A stretch of 64,000 bases of DNA from contig CBDESS010000003.1 in the NCBI GenBank assembly GCA_965242605.1, positions 186,001 through 250,000 on the forward strand, in the 5' to 3' direction. The notes under the pieces were generated by a model. That model was not told the origin of the DNA. It did no database searches and was given only the letters and a program-made list of their open reading frames with translations. Made by a program: the position numbers and the translations under genes. Within the stretch, counting starts at the first letter, position 1. Every line of letters begins with the position of its first letter. This DNA is from JAAXHF01 sp965242605 (lineage in GTDB: Bacteria; Desulfobacterota; Binatia; Bin18). Of this stretch, positions 1 to 9,131 are shown piece after piece.

Positions 1-332
1 GTCTGGCGGGCGAGTTGCAGGTCGCACAGTTTCATGTGCTGCGAGACGCGGGCACGCCCACGCGCGTCGGCCGGGACAAGCGGCGGGGTGGGGTGGAGGG
101 CTTCCACATATTCCAGAATGGCGGTCGACTCGTACAGGACAAAGCCATCGTCTTCCTCCAGGGTCGGTACCCGGCCGTAGGGGTTGAGCGACAGATAGGG
201 CTGTTGTTTGTGGGCCCCGGCGGTCATATTGACCTCAACAAACCCGGTGTCCTCATCCAGCCCTTTTTCAATCAGCGCAATACGGACCCGGCGGGCAAAG
301 GTTGACAGCGGATGATGGTGGATTGTACGCAT
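1..332 (-). CDS. Glutathione S-transferase, N-terminal part (runs off window)
   Basis: The reading frame starts at ATG 332 and is open to the window edge, so only about 110 N-terminal residues are seen. They form a thioredoxin-fold GST domain: an early serine (HHPLSTFARR) where the catalytic Ser/Cys usually lies, then the cis-proline segment YGRVPTLEEDDG and the glutathione-contacting YESTAILEYVE. The family conjugates glutathione to electrophiles or reduces disulfides in the cytosol. Substrate cannot be told. It resembles the complete GST at 53536 in fold only. The C-terminal helical domain lies outside the window. Confidence 0.85.
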   Translation of the reverse strand, partial: MRTIHHHPLSTFARRVRIALIEKGLDEDTGFVEVNMTAGAHKQQPYLSLNPYGRVPTLEEDDGFVLYESTAILEYVEALHPTPPLVPADARGRARVSQHMKLCDLQLARQ

Positions 333-474
333 AGCCGACCTCCTGGACTCGCTCCTCGCATACCCCTTCTTGGCCGGCTGTGCAAGTTCCGCCTTGGACG
401 GGCGGCTGGCCGAGGCCGGGCTTTGTGCGTGATCTGTCTGCCGCCCCGGTCTTGCCGGGTCCGCGGCTCAGCGG

Positions 475-690
475 CCCCCGGAATGTCGGCGGCCGCTTGT
501 CAACAAAAGCCCTGACCGCCGCCCGAAAGTCTCTGGTCTGCTGGACTTGAATGAGGCGGTCGGCTGCCATATCGAGGCGGGGGAGGCAACTCGTGTGTCG
601 CCGCCCGGTTCAGGCTCTCCTTGACGATGCCGAGCCGCTCGCACTCGCGCGCACTGACCCGCTCGGCGGTGATGTTGCAGGCATACGAGG
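475..690 (-). pseudogene. Remnant of an enoyl-CoA hydratase/isomerase C-terminus
   Basis: Two minus-strand frames together give crotonase-like C-terminal sequence. One frame reads ITAERVSARECERLGIVKE, matching the usual 'T-G-x-R-x-x-A-x-E-A-x-x-x-G-L-V' segment. A second, shifted frame begins near 570 and reads FRAAVRAFVDKRPPTFRG, the usual family ending. The catalytic N-terminal two thirds are absent and the fragments are joined by a frameshift. I read this as a decayed crotonase gene. Assignment rests on recalled family motifs. Confidence 0.55.
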
Positions 691-926
691 AGTCTTTAGA
701 ATGCTGTGAGCAACGCGCCCCCTCCAGAGAACGTGAGGGGAAGCGGGGAAACCGGGCCTCACAATACCTTGAACATCACCTGCTACATGACGGAGGTCTG
801 ACGACATTCTTTCAACTTGTCCGGGGGGGGGGCCAAGTCTCATAAACCCGTGTGGCATTTTCGCCACACAATTCCCGAAGAATTAAAAAATTGCTTCCGA
901 TCCGGGGGCAAGACAGGGGAAGATCG

Positions 927-1334
927 ATGACGGAATGCTGTCCGGCTTGTACCAGGCCCGGGCGCGAGATCGCCGGCGGTTACTACTGTGATGCATGCGG
1001 CTGGGATTTTCCCGGCCTTCTGGAGGCTGTGGTTGAAGCGGATGACCGAGCCAAAGGCGTTGCGCCGATCGGCCCCGCTCGACGGGGCGCGTGCGGCCGC
1101 TCGATTCAATCCGCCGCGGCGGCCGCGGCCCAACCGTTATCAGCCGGCCGTATTCCGACGCACGGACACCTAAGCAAATTCGAGCCTGATAATTTTTATT
1201 TATGTCAACCTTCGAAACGGGCGGAATTTTCAAGAGGCAACCCGCATGCGCACAACCTTGCTGATCCTCATGATGGTGGTGTTCCACACAACCCCGGCCT
1301 TCGGACAAACGGCTACATCAACCGGGCCAATTGA
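927..1334 (+). CDS. Possible small zinc-ribbon protein (doubtful ORF)
   Basis: From ATG 927 the frame begins MTECCPACTRPGREIAGG followed by YYCDACGWDF, a plausible CxxC...CxxC zinc ribbon in the first 30 residues. The rest is low-complexity, alanine-rich, and runs into the start of the better-supported gene at 1246 in another frame. Either the true gene is short and frameshifted after the ribbon, or only a fragment remains. No function is proposed beyond possible zinc binding. Confidence 0.25.
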   Translation: MTECCPACTRPGREIAGGYYCDACGWDFPGLLEAVVEADDRAKGVAPIGPARRGACGRSIQSAAAAAAQPLSAGRIPTHGHLSKFEPDNFYLCQPSKRAEFSRGNPHAHNLADPHDGGVPHNPGLRTNGYINRAN

Positions 1335-1995
1335 CCCCTTGGGCCCGGCCAGCCCATTCAATTGGGTCCGCGGAGCACATGAGGTGCAAACCGAGTATGC
1401 CCGGCTGGCCACGTCCAGCCCGTTCCAGGTAGTCCGCGACTATCTGTCAGGGGCAACGACGACCGTGCCTAGTGTGGACGACATCATGGAAGAGGGGGTG
1501 CAGCTACGCCGCCAGAGGTACATTGATTGGAGGGGCAGGAATTTTTGGAAATACCGCCGGCCGCCGACCTGCTCACCGCGTCGGGGAGGAGAGTCCTGGC
1601 GGACGATACTAGGGACGTACTTTGTCAGGTGCTTCCCAGGTGACACCAGTGAGGGCATCTTGTGCAGCAACCATGACGCACACCGGGGCTTTCACCTGCA
1701 TTGCACGGATCATCTGGGTCTGACCCCACGAGCCCCTATACTTCCGCCGACGCACCAACGCCCCTATAACCCGCTTGACCCCGATGATCGCCCCTATGGC
1801 ACGCGCAGCCTGTGCGGTTTCCACGACAGAGAGGACTACTATGCTTATGACCAGTATGACGCATTCCGGGTCTTCAGAGATTATACGGATGGGTGCCGGG
1901 ATAGCTTCCCGAGCAGAGCGGAAATAGTCGCAGAGGCTCAATACTGGTGTAAGCAGACAGAGGGGAAGTTGTCTTATCGGTTTTTTCCCCTTTGA
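1246..1995 (+). CDS. Secreted hypothetical protein
   Basis: A 249-residue protein starting at ATG 1246, preceded by AAGAGG. Residues 1-21 are a Sec signal peptide ending at AFG/Q, so the mature protein should be periplasmic or extracellular. The mature part has several cysteines (around residues 109-160), which could form disulfides, and many Tyr, Asp and Arg residues. I do not recognise a family. It stands alone on the plus strand ahead of the repeat protein at 2286, which also appears non-cytosolic. Confidence 0.7.
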   Translation: MRTTLLILMMVVFHTTPAFGQTATSTGPIDPLGPASPFNWVRGAHEVQTEYARLATSSPFQVVRDYLSGATTTVPSVDDIMEEGVQLRRQRYIDWRGRNFWKYRRPPTCSPRRGGESWRTILGTYFVRCFPGDTSEGILCSNHDAHRGFHLHCTDHLGLTPRAPILPPTHQRPYNPLDPDDRPYGTRSLCGFHDREDYYAYDQYDAFRVFRDYTDGCRDSFPSRAEIVAEAQYWCKQTEGKLSYRFFPL

Positions 1996-2285
1996 CAGGG
2001 GCTGGTCGGCGAGCAGGCACGAGTGGAGGGCACGCTGCGCCTTTCCCGATGGGACGGGTTCCACTTTCAAAACCCTCTGCAAGGTTCCCGCGTATGCCTC
2101 CGAGGGTTTTTATCGAGGGGGTAGATCGAATCCGCTAGGGCGGCGCGTTATCCCCAATTGCACGTGACCGCTATCTCGACGGCAGGCGCCATACTGAACC
2201 GCATCTCGGGCTGGATGGTCCTGTAAGCTCTGGCAACAGGCCCGTTGCCGGCTCTTACGACAGCGCCGTTTTTCCCAGCTCCCTT

Positions 2286-3281
2286 TTGCCCCCCGAGCTG
2301 CTCTCCACCCCAGCCCCCCCAGCACCACGCCCCCGCACACCCGCCCCACGACCCGCCCCCGCCCCCGAGCCGGAAGCCGGGCCCCCGGTCGGCAACCTGG
2401 AAGTCCCAGGCCCCGGGTCTTTTCAAAGCGGGATCGGCTACATCCGCGGCTGGGTGTGTGAGGGGCAAGAGGTCGAGATTTACATCGATGACGGGCTTCG
2501 GTTGCCGGCCACGGCGCGCGGCCTGGACCGGGCGGACACCGAAGACATATGCGGCGACCGGGATAACGGCTTCATCCTGGTTTGGAACTGGAACCTGATG
2601 GAAGATGGGGATTATACCGCCTCCCTTGTCATTGATGGGCAGACCGTACAACGCAACGCCTTCACCGTGACCACCCTCGGACACGAGTACATCCGGGGAG
2701 CGGAGAAGGATGTTGTGGTGAACGACTTTCCAAGCCCGGGGGAATCCCTGCGTCTCAGGTGGCAGGAGCCCGTGCAAGGCTTTGTCATCGTTCCAGCATC
2801 ACCAACGCCCCCCCGCACCACGCCCCCCGCCCCCGAGCTGGAAGCCGGGGCCCCGGTCGGCAACCTGGAAGTCCCAGGCCCCGGGTCTTTTCAGAGCGGC
2901 ATAGGGTATATCCGCGGCTGGGTGTGTGAGGGGCAGACCGTCGAGATTTACATTGATGACGGGCTTCGGTTGCCGGCGACGGCGCGCGGCCTGGACCGCG
3001 GCGACACGGAAGGGATATGCGGCGACCGGGATAACGGCTTCATCCTGGTTTGGAACTGGAACCTGCTGGGGGAGGGGGAGTACACCGCGGCGCTTGTCGT
3101 TGACGGGCACACCCTCCAACGCCACGCCTTCACCGTGACCACCCTCGGACAAGAGTACATCCGGGGAGCGGAGAAGGATGTTGTGGTGAACGACTTCCCC
3201 AGCCCCGGGGAATCCCTGCGTCTCAGGTGGCAGGAACCGGTGCAAGGCTTTGTCATTGCTCCATCCGAAGAAGGGGAATGA
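2286..3281 (+). CDS. Two-repeat protein with GSFQSGIG...IRGWVCEG domains
   Basis: The protein holds two nearly identical domains of about 140 residues, each after a Pro/Ala-rich linker. Each runs from GNLEVPGPGSFQSGIG through IRGWVCEGQ, ICGDRDNGF and WNWNL to RLRWQEPVQGFVI. Each domain has two conserved cysteines (WVC, ICGD) that may pair. I recall similar domains in secreted proteins of uncultured marine and sponge bacteria, but no function is known to me. The start is uncertain: TTG 2286 is the first start-like codon, yet the frame stays open upstream to about 2139, and no signal peptide is visible. A remnant of the same repeat lies at 3530. Confidence 0.65.
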   Translation: MPPELLSTPAPPAPRPRTPAPRPAPAPEPEAGPPVGNLEVPGPGSFQSGIGYIRGWVCEGQEVEIYIDDGLRLPATARGLDRADTEDICGDRDNGFILVWNWNLMEDGDYTASLVIDGQTVQRNAFTVTTLGHEYIRGAEKDVVVNDFPSPGESLRLRWQEPVQGFVIVPASPTPPRTTPPAPELEAGAPVGNLEVPGPGSFQSGIGYIRGWVCEGQTVEIYIDDGLRLPATARGLDRGDTEGICGDRDNGFILVWNWNLLGEGEYTAALVVDGHTLQRHAFTVTTLGQEYIRGAEKDVVVNDFPSPGESLRLRWQEPVQGFVIAPSEEGE

Positions 3282-3529
3282 ACAATGCGTGTTGCGTCTG
3301 AACTCACCCTTGCGATTTTGCCTCTACAGGGGATTGTCCTCCAGGGGTTCCCATGCCCCTTCGCAAGGGGGGGGGACGGGTCTTCAAAATGGAGATTGAG
3401 CCCGGGGCAAGCCTGGCTTCTCTCATTTTTGTACTGCTAGAGGCTTTTTAGAAGGCAATTTTGTCATCCCCCGTATCAAAAACCCGTGTCGTTGCGGGGA
3501 CATAGGACAGAATGGGCTTTTTGTGCGGG

Positions 3530-3562
3530 TTCATCCTGCAATGGAACTGGAACCTGATGGAA
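3530..3562 (+). repeat. Remnant of a third GSFQSG-type repeat
   Basis: This stretch encodes FILQWNWNLMEGG in one frame and matches the DNA of the WNWNL segment in both repeats of the upstream protein (around 2571-2610 and 3041-3075). It shows that a third copy once existed and decayed. Its final AAGGAGG now appears to serve as ribosome binding site for the small protein starting at 3577. Confidence 0.6.
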
Positions 3563-3576
3563 GGAGGATCGAAACA

Positions 3577-3939
3577 ATGACACTCATGAATAGTCGGTCC
3601 TGCCTCTTGCTGGTAGTTGGTGCGCTATTCACTCTCGGTTGCGTGCTATCACCGCTCACAGGAGCGGAGGCACAGGACGGGGGATGGGAAATCAGTAGAA
3701 AAATTCTGTCGGACTACCGGAGGAAAGCGGAAGAGGCGGACGCTAGGGGCCAAGACGGTGACGCTATTAGGCGGGAGTGTCAGGATGACTTCGAGGCCGA
3801 CGCCGCTAAATGGCGAGCGCAAACCGCTCACATGCGCGACTCCCACTCTGCTGAAAGCCGTGAGCGGATTGTCCGGGTCGAGCGGATTGTCCGGGTCGAG
3901 CTGAGAATCTTGCGCTTCGCACTCGAATGCTGGCGGTGA
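3577..3939 (+). CDS. Small secreted hypothetical protein
   Basis: ATG 3577 follows AAGGAGG at 3561-3567 and opens a 120-residue protein. The first 30 residues form a hydrophobic signal sequence. TLGC near residue 21 is a weak lipobox and AEA/QDG offers a signal peptidase I site, so either a lipoprotein or a soluble periplasmic protein is possible. The rest is charged and probably helical. An 18-bp exact tandem duplication near 3865-3900 gives RIVRVERIVRVE. No family recognised. Confidence 0.55.
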   Translation: MTLMNSRSCLLLVVGALFTLGCVLSPLTGAEAQDGGWEISRKILSDYRRKAEEADARGQDGDAIRRECQDDFEADAAKWRAQTAHMRDSHSAESRERIVRVERIVRVELRILRFALECWR

Positions 3940-4335
3940 ATCCCTTGTTTGACCTACCCAGCCCGGATGCAAACGGGAAGCGCCTGGTTGGGCATGATTT
4001 TGTTTCTGAGGTCTATCCCGGGGGCCCAAGCCCCCCCGGCAACATCATCAAGCAACCCGGCCGGCCGCGGCCGTGTCGCATCAAGCAACCAAGCCCCGGA
4101 GCCACGCCTTGCCCCCCTGCCCGGAGGCCCTGGCAACCCGCATCCGGCAAGCCGACGAGCGGCGGCTGAGACACGGGCGGGCAAGGTGAACCCGGCCGGC
4201 CGCGTCGGATGCAATTGACTTGGGCTGGAAATTGTGCAGAAATCTGTGCAACGCCTGTGCACTCTGCCAGGCCCGCCCGAGAAAAACGCAGAGGCTCATG
4301 ACCTTAAACCAGGAAATTCCAGCGGGGAAGAGACG
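3940..4335 (+). other. Gap with a possible frameshifted small secreted ORF
   Basis: No intact gene is convincing. A frame from ATG 3967 begins with a signal-like segment (GMILFLRSIPGAQA). Another frame downstream of a C-run near 4108 reads PEALATRIRQADERRLRHG and looks protein-like, so a small frameshifted secreted protein could lie here. Confidence 0.25.
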
Positions 4336-4629
4336 ATGACAGAGGACGAGATCAAGGAGCGCCTGGAAGCGCTGCCCTATGACATTCCTGATGACATTGA
4401 GGCGAACTACGTTGAGTCCATGCTGGAACGAGAGATGTTCTGGTGCGACGGATCGGAAGAAGGGAGAAAAGAAGTTGAGCGACAATTCTGGGAGCGTCTT
4501 CTGAATGCTTCTCCAGACGAACAACAGAAATTCTTTAAGGCCGCACGCGCTGCCGGGTCAAAGGTTCGTTTCTTCGGCTGGCTGCTTCTCTGCGCTATTA
4601 TCTTTACCGTACACATCTTTATGAACTAG
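4336..4629 (+). CDS. Small hypothetical protein with C-terminal membrane segment
   Basis: ATG 4336 follows GGGGAAGAG and encodes 97 residues. The first 75 are acidic and helical (EDEIKERLEALPYDIPDD...), and the last 20 (FFGWLLLCAIIFTVHIFMN) form one hydrophobic helix, giving a tail-anchored topology with the bulk in the cytosol. The N-terminal part resembles soluble regions of small anti-sigma or regulator proteins only in composition. No homologue is recognised and there is no operon partner. Confidence 0.55.
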   Translation: MTEDEIKERLEALPYDIPDDIEANYVESMLEREMFWCDGSEEGRKEVERQFWERLLNASPDEQQKFFKAARAAGSKVRFFGWLLLCAIIFTVHIFMN

Positions 4630-4827
4630 CTATGCACCTCAGGCAGCCGCATGCGTTTCGGCCACCGCGGCGTGCCTGCACGCTGGCTGGGCACGAGCTC
4701 AGACCAGACTCAGACCAGAAAAACCGTTCCGCCCGTTCTTCGTGAAAGGTGTGACGGCTCCCCGTTTGTCTGATACGGGGGCCGCTCTTCCCGTACCGAA
4801 TACTCCCGCGGGAGACCGTTTTCTCAC

Positions 4828-6069
4828 TTGGCACACTCCGATTCCGCCCCGTCTGCGTTTTCCTATCCCGCCTTTCGACACTATTGGGCCTCCCGGCTGC
4901 TCTCGACCCTGGCTACCCAGATGCAGTCGGTGGCGATTGGCTGGCAGGTGTATGACCTGACCCACCGGCCGCTTGACCTGGGCTTTGTCGGTTTGGCGCA
5001 GTTTTTGCCCGGGCTGGGGCTGGCGTTGATCGCCGGCTATGCGGTTGACCGCTATGACCGGCGCGCCATCCTGGCCCTGTGTACCGGGCTGGAGGCGGTC
5101 TGCCCGGTACTGCTGGTCGGGCTGACCCTGAGCGGCAATCGGGATGTAGTGCCCATTTTCGGCGTGCTGCTGCTGTTCGGGACGGCCAGGGCATTTGTGT
5201 TTCCGGCCGGCATTGCGCTAATGCCAAACTCGTGCCCCAGCCGCAGTATGTGAATGCCGCGGCCTGGAGTTCTTCGGCCTGGCAGTCGGCAACCATTGCC
5301 GGGCCGGCGGTCGGGGGGCTGCTGTACGCCCTGGGGCCGGCGGTTGTGTATGGGGTGTCTGGTCTGCTGCTGCTCGGCTCCTCGGCCCTGGTGGTGTCGA
5401 TCCGGGTGCGGCGGCTGGCGGTTCACAACAGAGCCACGGACTGGGCGACGGTTGTGGCCGGGGTCCACTTTATTCGACGGCAGCCGGGTGGTGCTGGGTG
5501 CAATCTCGCTTGACCTGTTCGCCGTGCTGCTGGGCGGGGCCACCGCGCTGTTGCCGGTCTACGCCCGGGATATCCTGTTTGTCGGACCGACCGGCCTGGG
5601 GGTCTTGCGCAGCGCACCGGCGGTCGGGGCGCTGCTGACCGCCCTGATTGTGGCCCGCCGACCCATTCGACAGCACGCCGGCCGTATTCTGCTCGGCACA
5701 GTCGGGGTGTTCGGGGCGGCCACGGTCGTGTTCGGCCTGTCTGACAGGCTGTGGCTGTCGCTGCTGATGCTGGGGCTGATGGGCGCGGCAGATATGGTCA
5801 GCGTGGTGATTCGGCGCGTCCTGGTCCTGGTTGTGACCCCCGACGACATGCGGGGCCGGGTCAGCGCGGTTGAGGCGGTCTTTATCGGCGCTTCAAATGA
5901 GCTGGGCGAGTTTGAGTCCGGGGTGACCGCGGCCTGGTTTGGGGTGGTGCCGGCGGTCGTGCTCGGCGGCCTGGGCACACTTGGTATTGTGAGCCTGTGG
6001 GCAGGCATATTTCCCCAACTGCGGCAGGTCAATAGCCTGGAAACGCCCTGGCGGGGGGTGGCCTCCTAG
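4828..6069 (+). CDS. MFS transporter, EntS-like (two frameshifts)
   Basis: Three frames joined end to end give one major facilitator protein of about 410 residues. It runs from FRHYWASRLLSTLATQMQSV and the loop-2 motif GYAVDRYDRRAIL through alternating hydrophobic helices to TPDDMRGRVSAVEAVFIGAS. This pattern matches the EntS/MFS_3 exporter group, which moves siderophores or drugs across the inner membrane. The frame changes at the A-run 5226-5228 (one base missing) and returns at the GGG 5486-5488 (one base extra). Both are homopolymer sites and the second restores the frame, so sequencing error is as likely as decay. The TTG start is uncertain. Confidence 0.75.
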
Positions 6070-7047
6070 AAGTCACGGATGGCCGGCAGGACTTCTTCGG
6101 CCAGCCGGCGCAGGGCGATGAGCATTCTGTCGTGCGGAATCAGACCGCCCGGGTTCAGGGCGCACAGCAGGTGGTCAGACTCGATCGTGGCCTGAATAGT
6201 CCGAATCTTGGCGATGCACTCTTCCGGGTGGCCGTAGACCGCCATGCTTTCTTCGGCCACCGCATAGTCGAGGCCGGCCCCGATGGGATGATGGGCCAGG
6301 CTGTCGGCCACCTGTGCGCGAACATCGGCCCTGTCCTGGCCCGGGTAGACAAAGAACAGGGCCGCTACCCCGCCCGCGGTCCGGGAACCGTGGACCTCCT
6401 GGCAGGTGTCGCGGTACAGGTTCAGGTGGCTCAGAAACTTGTCCGGCCAGGGATGAATGGGGGCGGCCATGAGCATCCGATAGCCCCGGCGGCCAGTAAA
6501 AACGGCCGTAGCGGGGCTGTTGGCGGCAATATGAATCCGTGGGCAGGGGCGTTGGACGGGCTTGGGGACGACCTCCACCGCGTCAAAGTCGTAATAGTGG
6601 CCGCAGTACGAAAAACGGGGGCTGGTCCAGGCACGCTCAATGATGTCGAGGGCTTCTTCGAGGCGTTGGCTGCGCTCCTCCCAGGGAACGCCGAAGGTGT
6701 CAAAGTTCTGCTTCCAGGTCCCGCGGCCGGCCCCGAACTCCAGCCGACCACCGCTCAGCAGGTCAACGGTGGGCGGCTTCTTCGGCAATGTGCAGGGGGT
6801 GGTGGAGCGGTAGTTGGCTGACGCCGATGCCGAGCCGGATGCGCTTGGTCATGCCGGCCAGGGTGGCGGCTACGGTCAGCGGTCTGGGCATGACCGAGAA
6901 GCCGGGGTTGAAGTGCGCCTCGGCCAGCCAGACCGAATCAAAGCCGAGTTCATCAGCGTATACAATCTGCTCAAGGGTGTGCCGATAGCGGGTCTGTACC
7001 GACTGCTCGGGCGCACACGGCAACTGATAGAAAAGACCACACCGCAT
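6066..7047 (-). CDS. LLM-class flavin-dependent oxidoreductase (frameshifted)
   Basis: Luciferase-like TIM-barrel monooxygenase of about 325 residues using FMN or F420. It starts at ATG 7047 with GGAAGG upstream. Segment one (to about 6775) has ADELGFDSVWLAEAHF and the RIRLGIGVSQLPLHHPLHIA strand. Segment two has LLSGGRLEFGAGRG, typical of the family. The frames join at the CCC run on the minus strand at 6771-6773 by removing one C, giving EEAATVDLLSGG. A homopolymer error is likely. It is convergent with the MFS gene, whose stop it abuts. Substrate unknown. Confidence 0.8.
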
Positions 7048-7080
7048 AGGAACCTTCCTCTCGCTCGCCTGCTCAGACCT

Positions 7081-7097
7081 GCGGGCAGGATGCCCGC
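7081..7097. repeat. REP-like palindrome
   Basis: GCGGGC-AGGAT-GCCCGC forms a perfect 6-bp hairpin followed by GCTCCCC. Nearly the same hairpin and flank recur at 8923-8945, suggesting a dispersed intergenic palindrome family. Confidence 0.5.
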
Positions 7098-7248
7098 GCT
7101 CCCCGGAACCTTCCTCTCCCCCGCCTTATTAACCCTTGGCCGCGGAAATGCAAGAAGTCTGATATCCCGTTCATCAGGCCGAGGCGGTGCTGTCGGCTGG
7201 GCTCAAGTGCGCTACAGTGGGCAGAAGTGACGAAAGGAGGCAGCCATA

Positions 7249-8122
7249 ATGAGACTGGAAGACAAGGTTGCAGTGATTACCGGAGGGGCGAGCGGAATGG
7301 GCCGGGCAACGGTGCTGCGTTTTCTTGACGAAGGCGCGCGCGTCATTATTGCCGATTACAATGCCGCCAATGGCGAAAAAACGCTCGGGCTAGCGCGTGA
7401 GGCCGGCCATGCGGACGCGGTCCGCTTTATCCGCACCGATGTGGCAAAAGAGGCCGATGTAGTGGCCATGATTGACTTGGCGGAGTCCGGCTTCGGGCAA
7501 CTGGACATCCTCTTTAATAATGCCGGGGTGGGGGGTGTGGTCGGCCCGGTGTGGGATATTGCGGTTGAGGAGTGGGACTATACGTTTGATGTGCTGACCA
7601 AGGGCGTGTTTCTGGGTATCAAGCACGCGGCCCGAGCCATGAAAAAACGGGGGCGGGGCGGCTCAATCATCAATACCGCCTCGACCGCCGGGCTGAGCGG
7701 CGGCTCCGGGCCGCTGGTCTATTCCGCGGCCAAGGCCGCGGTGATTAACCTGACAAAATCGTCCGCGGTCCAACTCGCCCCGGACCGGATTCGGGTCAAC
7801 GCCATCTGCCCGGGGGCCATCCTGACCGGACTCACCGACCAAGGCGACCCGCAGGCCGCGGCCCGGGCCCTGGCCGGCTTTCAGCCCTGGCCGGAATATG
7901 GCAAGGGGGGAAAACATTGCCGGCGCAGCCCTGTTTCTGGCCAGTCAGGACGCGGCCTTTGTGACCGGCGAAGCCTTGGTCGTTGACGGCGGGCTGACCG
8001 CGGTCGGCCCGGATATGTGGCGGCGCTTTTCGCTCAAGCAGGAGGCCCAGGCGCACAACAGCCATGTCAACCGGGGCAGCACCGGGGAGGCTACGACCTC
8101 GCGGCGGGTCGGGGAGGTGTGA
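7249..8122 (+). CDS. SDR family oxidoreductase (frameshifted near C-terminus)
   Basis: Classical short-chain dehydrogenase of about 290 residues. ATG 7249 follows AAAGGAGG. Visible: cofactor loop TGGASGMGRA (residues 12-21), NNAGVGG, the catalytic Ser region NTASTAGLSGG, and YSAAKAA (YxxxK). It oxidises or reduces an alcohol/ketone with NAD(P)(H). The frame breaks in the G6 run 7905-7910. Dropping one G restores GKGENIAGAALFLASQD and the normal ending FVTGEALVVDGG. The last 30 residues form an unusual polar tail. Substrate cannot be inferred. Confidence 0.8.
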
Positions 8123-8209
8123 GGCTGGTCCCGGTTGCAATGTCGTGTTCCATCCTTGGATGAGGGTGAGGCGGAGATTCTGAAAAACCTGGGCTGGGGG
8201 AGATGGGAC

Positions 8210-9004
8210 ATGACACAAGCGAACTGGCGGAATCGGACGCTGTGGACCGGCGATAATCTTGATGTGCTGCGGGGCATGAACGCGGCGAGTGTGGACCTGA
8301 TCTACCTGGACCCGCCGTTCAAGTCCGACCGGAACTACGCGGCCCCCATCGGCTCGGAGGCCGCGGGGGCAGCCTTCAAGGATACCTGGACGCTGGACGA
8401 TGATGTGGACATGGCTTGGCACGGGGAGATTGCCGAGCAGGAGCCGGCCTTGTACGCGATCATTGACGCCGCGGGTGTCAGCCACTCCACGGGCATGAAG
8501 AGCTATCTCATTATGATGGCGGTGCGGCTGCTGGAGATGCGCCGGGTGCTCAAGGACACGGGGAGCATCTACCTGCATTGTGACCCGACCGCGGGGGCCT
8601 ATCTCAAGATGCTGCTGGATGCGGTGTTGGGGCGGACGAAGTTCGGCCGGCAGGAGGGGCTGTGCGGGGGGTGTGGGGTGGCGTTTCCGTTTCGCAACTT
8701 CACGATTGACCATGTGGTGCCGCGGGCGAAGGGTGGCACGGACCATCTGGAGAACCTGCAACTGCTCTGCGCAGCCTGCAACAGCGTGAAGGGGCGGGGG
8801 ACGCAGGCGGAGCTCAAGGCACGGCTGCGGGGCGCAGGGGGTGATTGGGTGAGGAGGGCAGAATCAGGATGGGGAGGGTTCCTGGGAGCGCGGGCGTCTC
8901 TCCCGCAGAAAAAAGAAGGCATGCGGGCAGGTTGCCCGCGCTCCCAGGGGCAGCCAGACGGCTCAGCCGACCTCCGGGGGCCGGACTTGGGCGGGAGGGG
9001 GTAA
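8210..9004 (+). CDS. DNA methyltransferase-HNH fusion with the middle deleted
   Basis: Starting at ATG 8210 (GGGGGAG upstream), residues 1-140 match the start of an N4/N6-type DNA methyltransferase: TGDNLDVLRGM, the catalytic YLDPPF (residues 32-37) and GSIYLHCDPTAGAYLK. At about residue 142 the sequence jumps to FGRQEGLCGGC and an HNH domain: C152/C155, TIDHVV (D167, H168), LLCAACN (C187, C190, N191). In the full-length fusions I recall, a methylase block with the SAM-binding DPFxGxGT motif lies between these parts. It is absent here, so methylation is unlikely. The tail reads through a REP-like palindrome. Confidence 0.7.
   Translation: MTQANWRNRTLWTGDNLDVLRGMNAASVDLIYLDPPFKSDRNYAAPIGSEAAGAAFKDTWTLDDDVDMAWHGEIAEQEPALYAIIDAAGVSHSTGMKSYLIMMAVRLLEMRRVLKDTGSIYLHCDPTAGAYLKMLLDAVLGRTKFGRQEGLCGGCGVAFPFRNFTIDHVVPRAKGGTDHLENLQLLCAACNSVKGRGTQAELKARLRGAGGDWVRRAESGWGGFLGARASLPQKKEGMRAGCPRSQGQPDGSADLRGPDLGGRG
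8881..8948. repeat. REP-like inverted repeat
   Basis: A perfect 15-bp inverted repeat (CCTGGGAGCGCGGGC at 8881-8895 and its complement at 8934-8948) encloses the hairpin GCGGGCAGGTTGCCCGC at 8923-8939. The core matches 7081-7097. It lies inside the nominal 3' end of the methylase-HNH frame, so that reading frame probably does not reflect a selected protein tail. Confidence 0.55.
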
Positions 9005-9131
9005 AAAGATAAGCAGGACTATGAAAAACGCAAAAATCAGGTGCAGGTTTTTGGAAAGGCCAAGTGACGGAGCCGAGGGCGCGGGTGGGAGGCTCAGGAG
9101 GGCATTCGGCCCCCCACCCGCAGGGGGAAAG

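Noticed and set aside
2245..2598. Alternative plus-strand frame with Pro-rich sequence overlapping the repeat protein
   Set aside because: The 2286 frame carries the duplicated conserved domain; the other frame is a compositional shadow.
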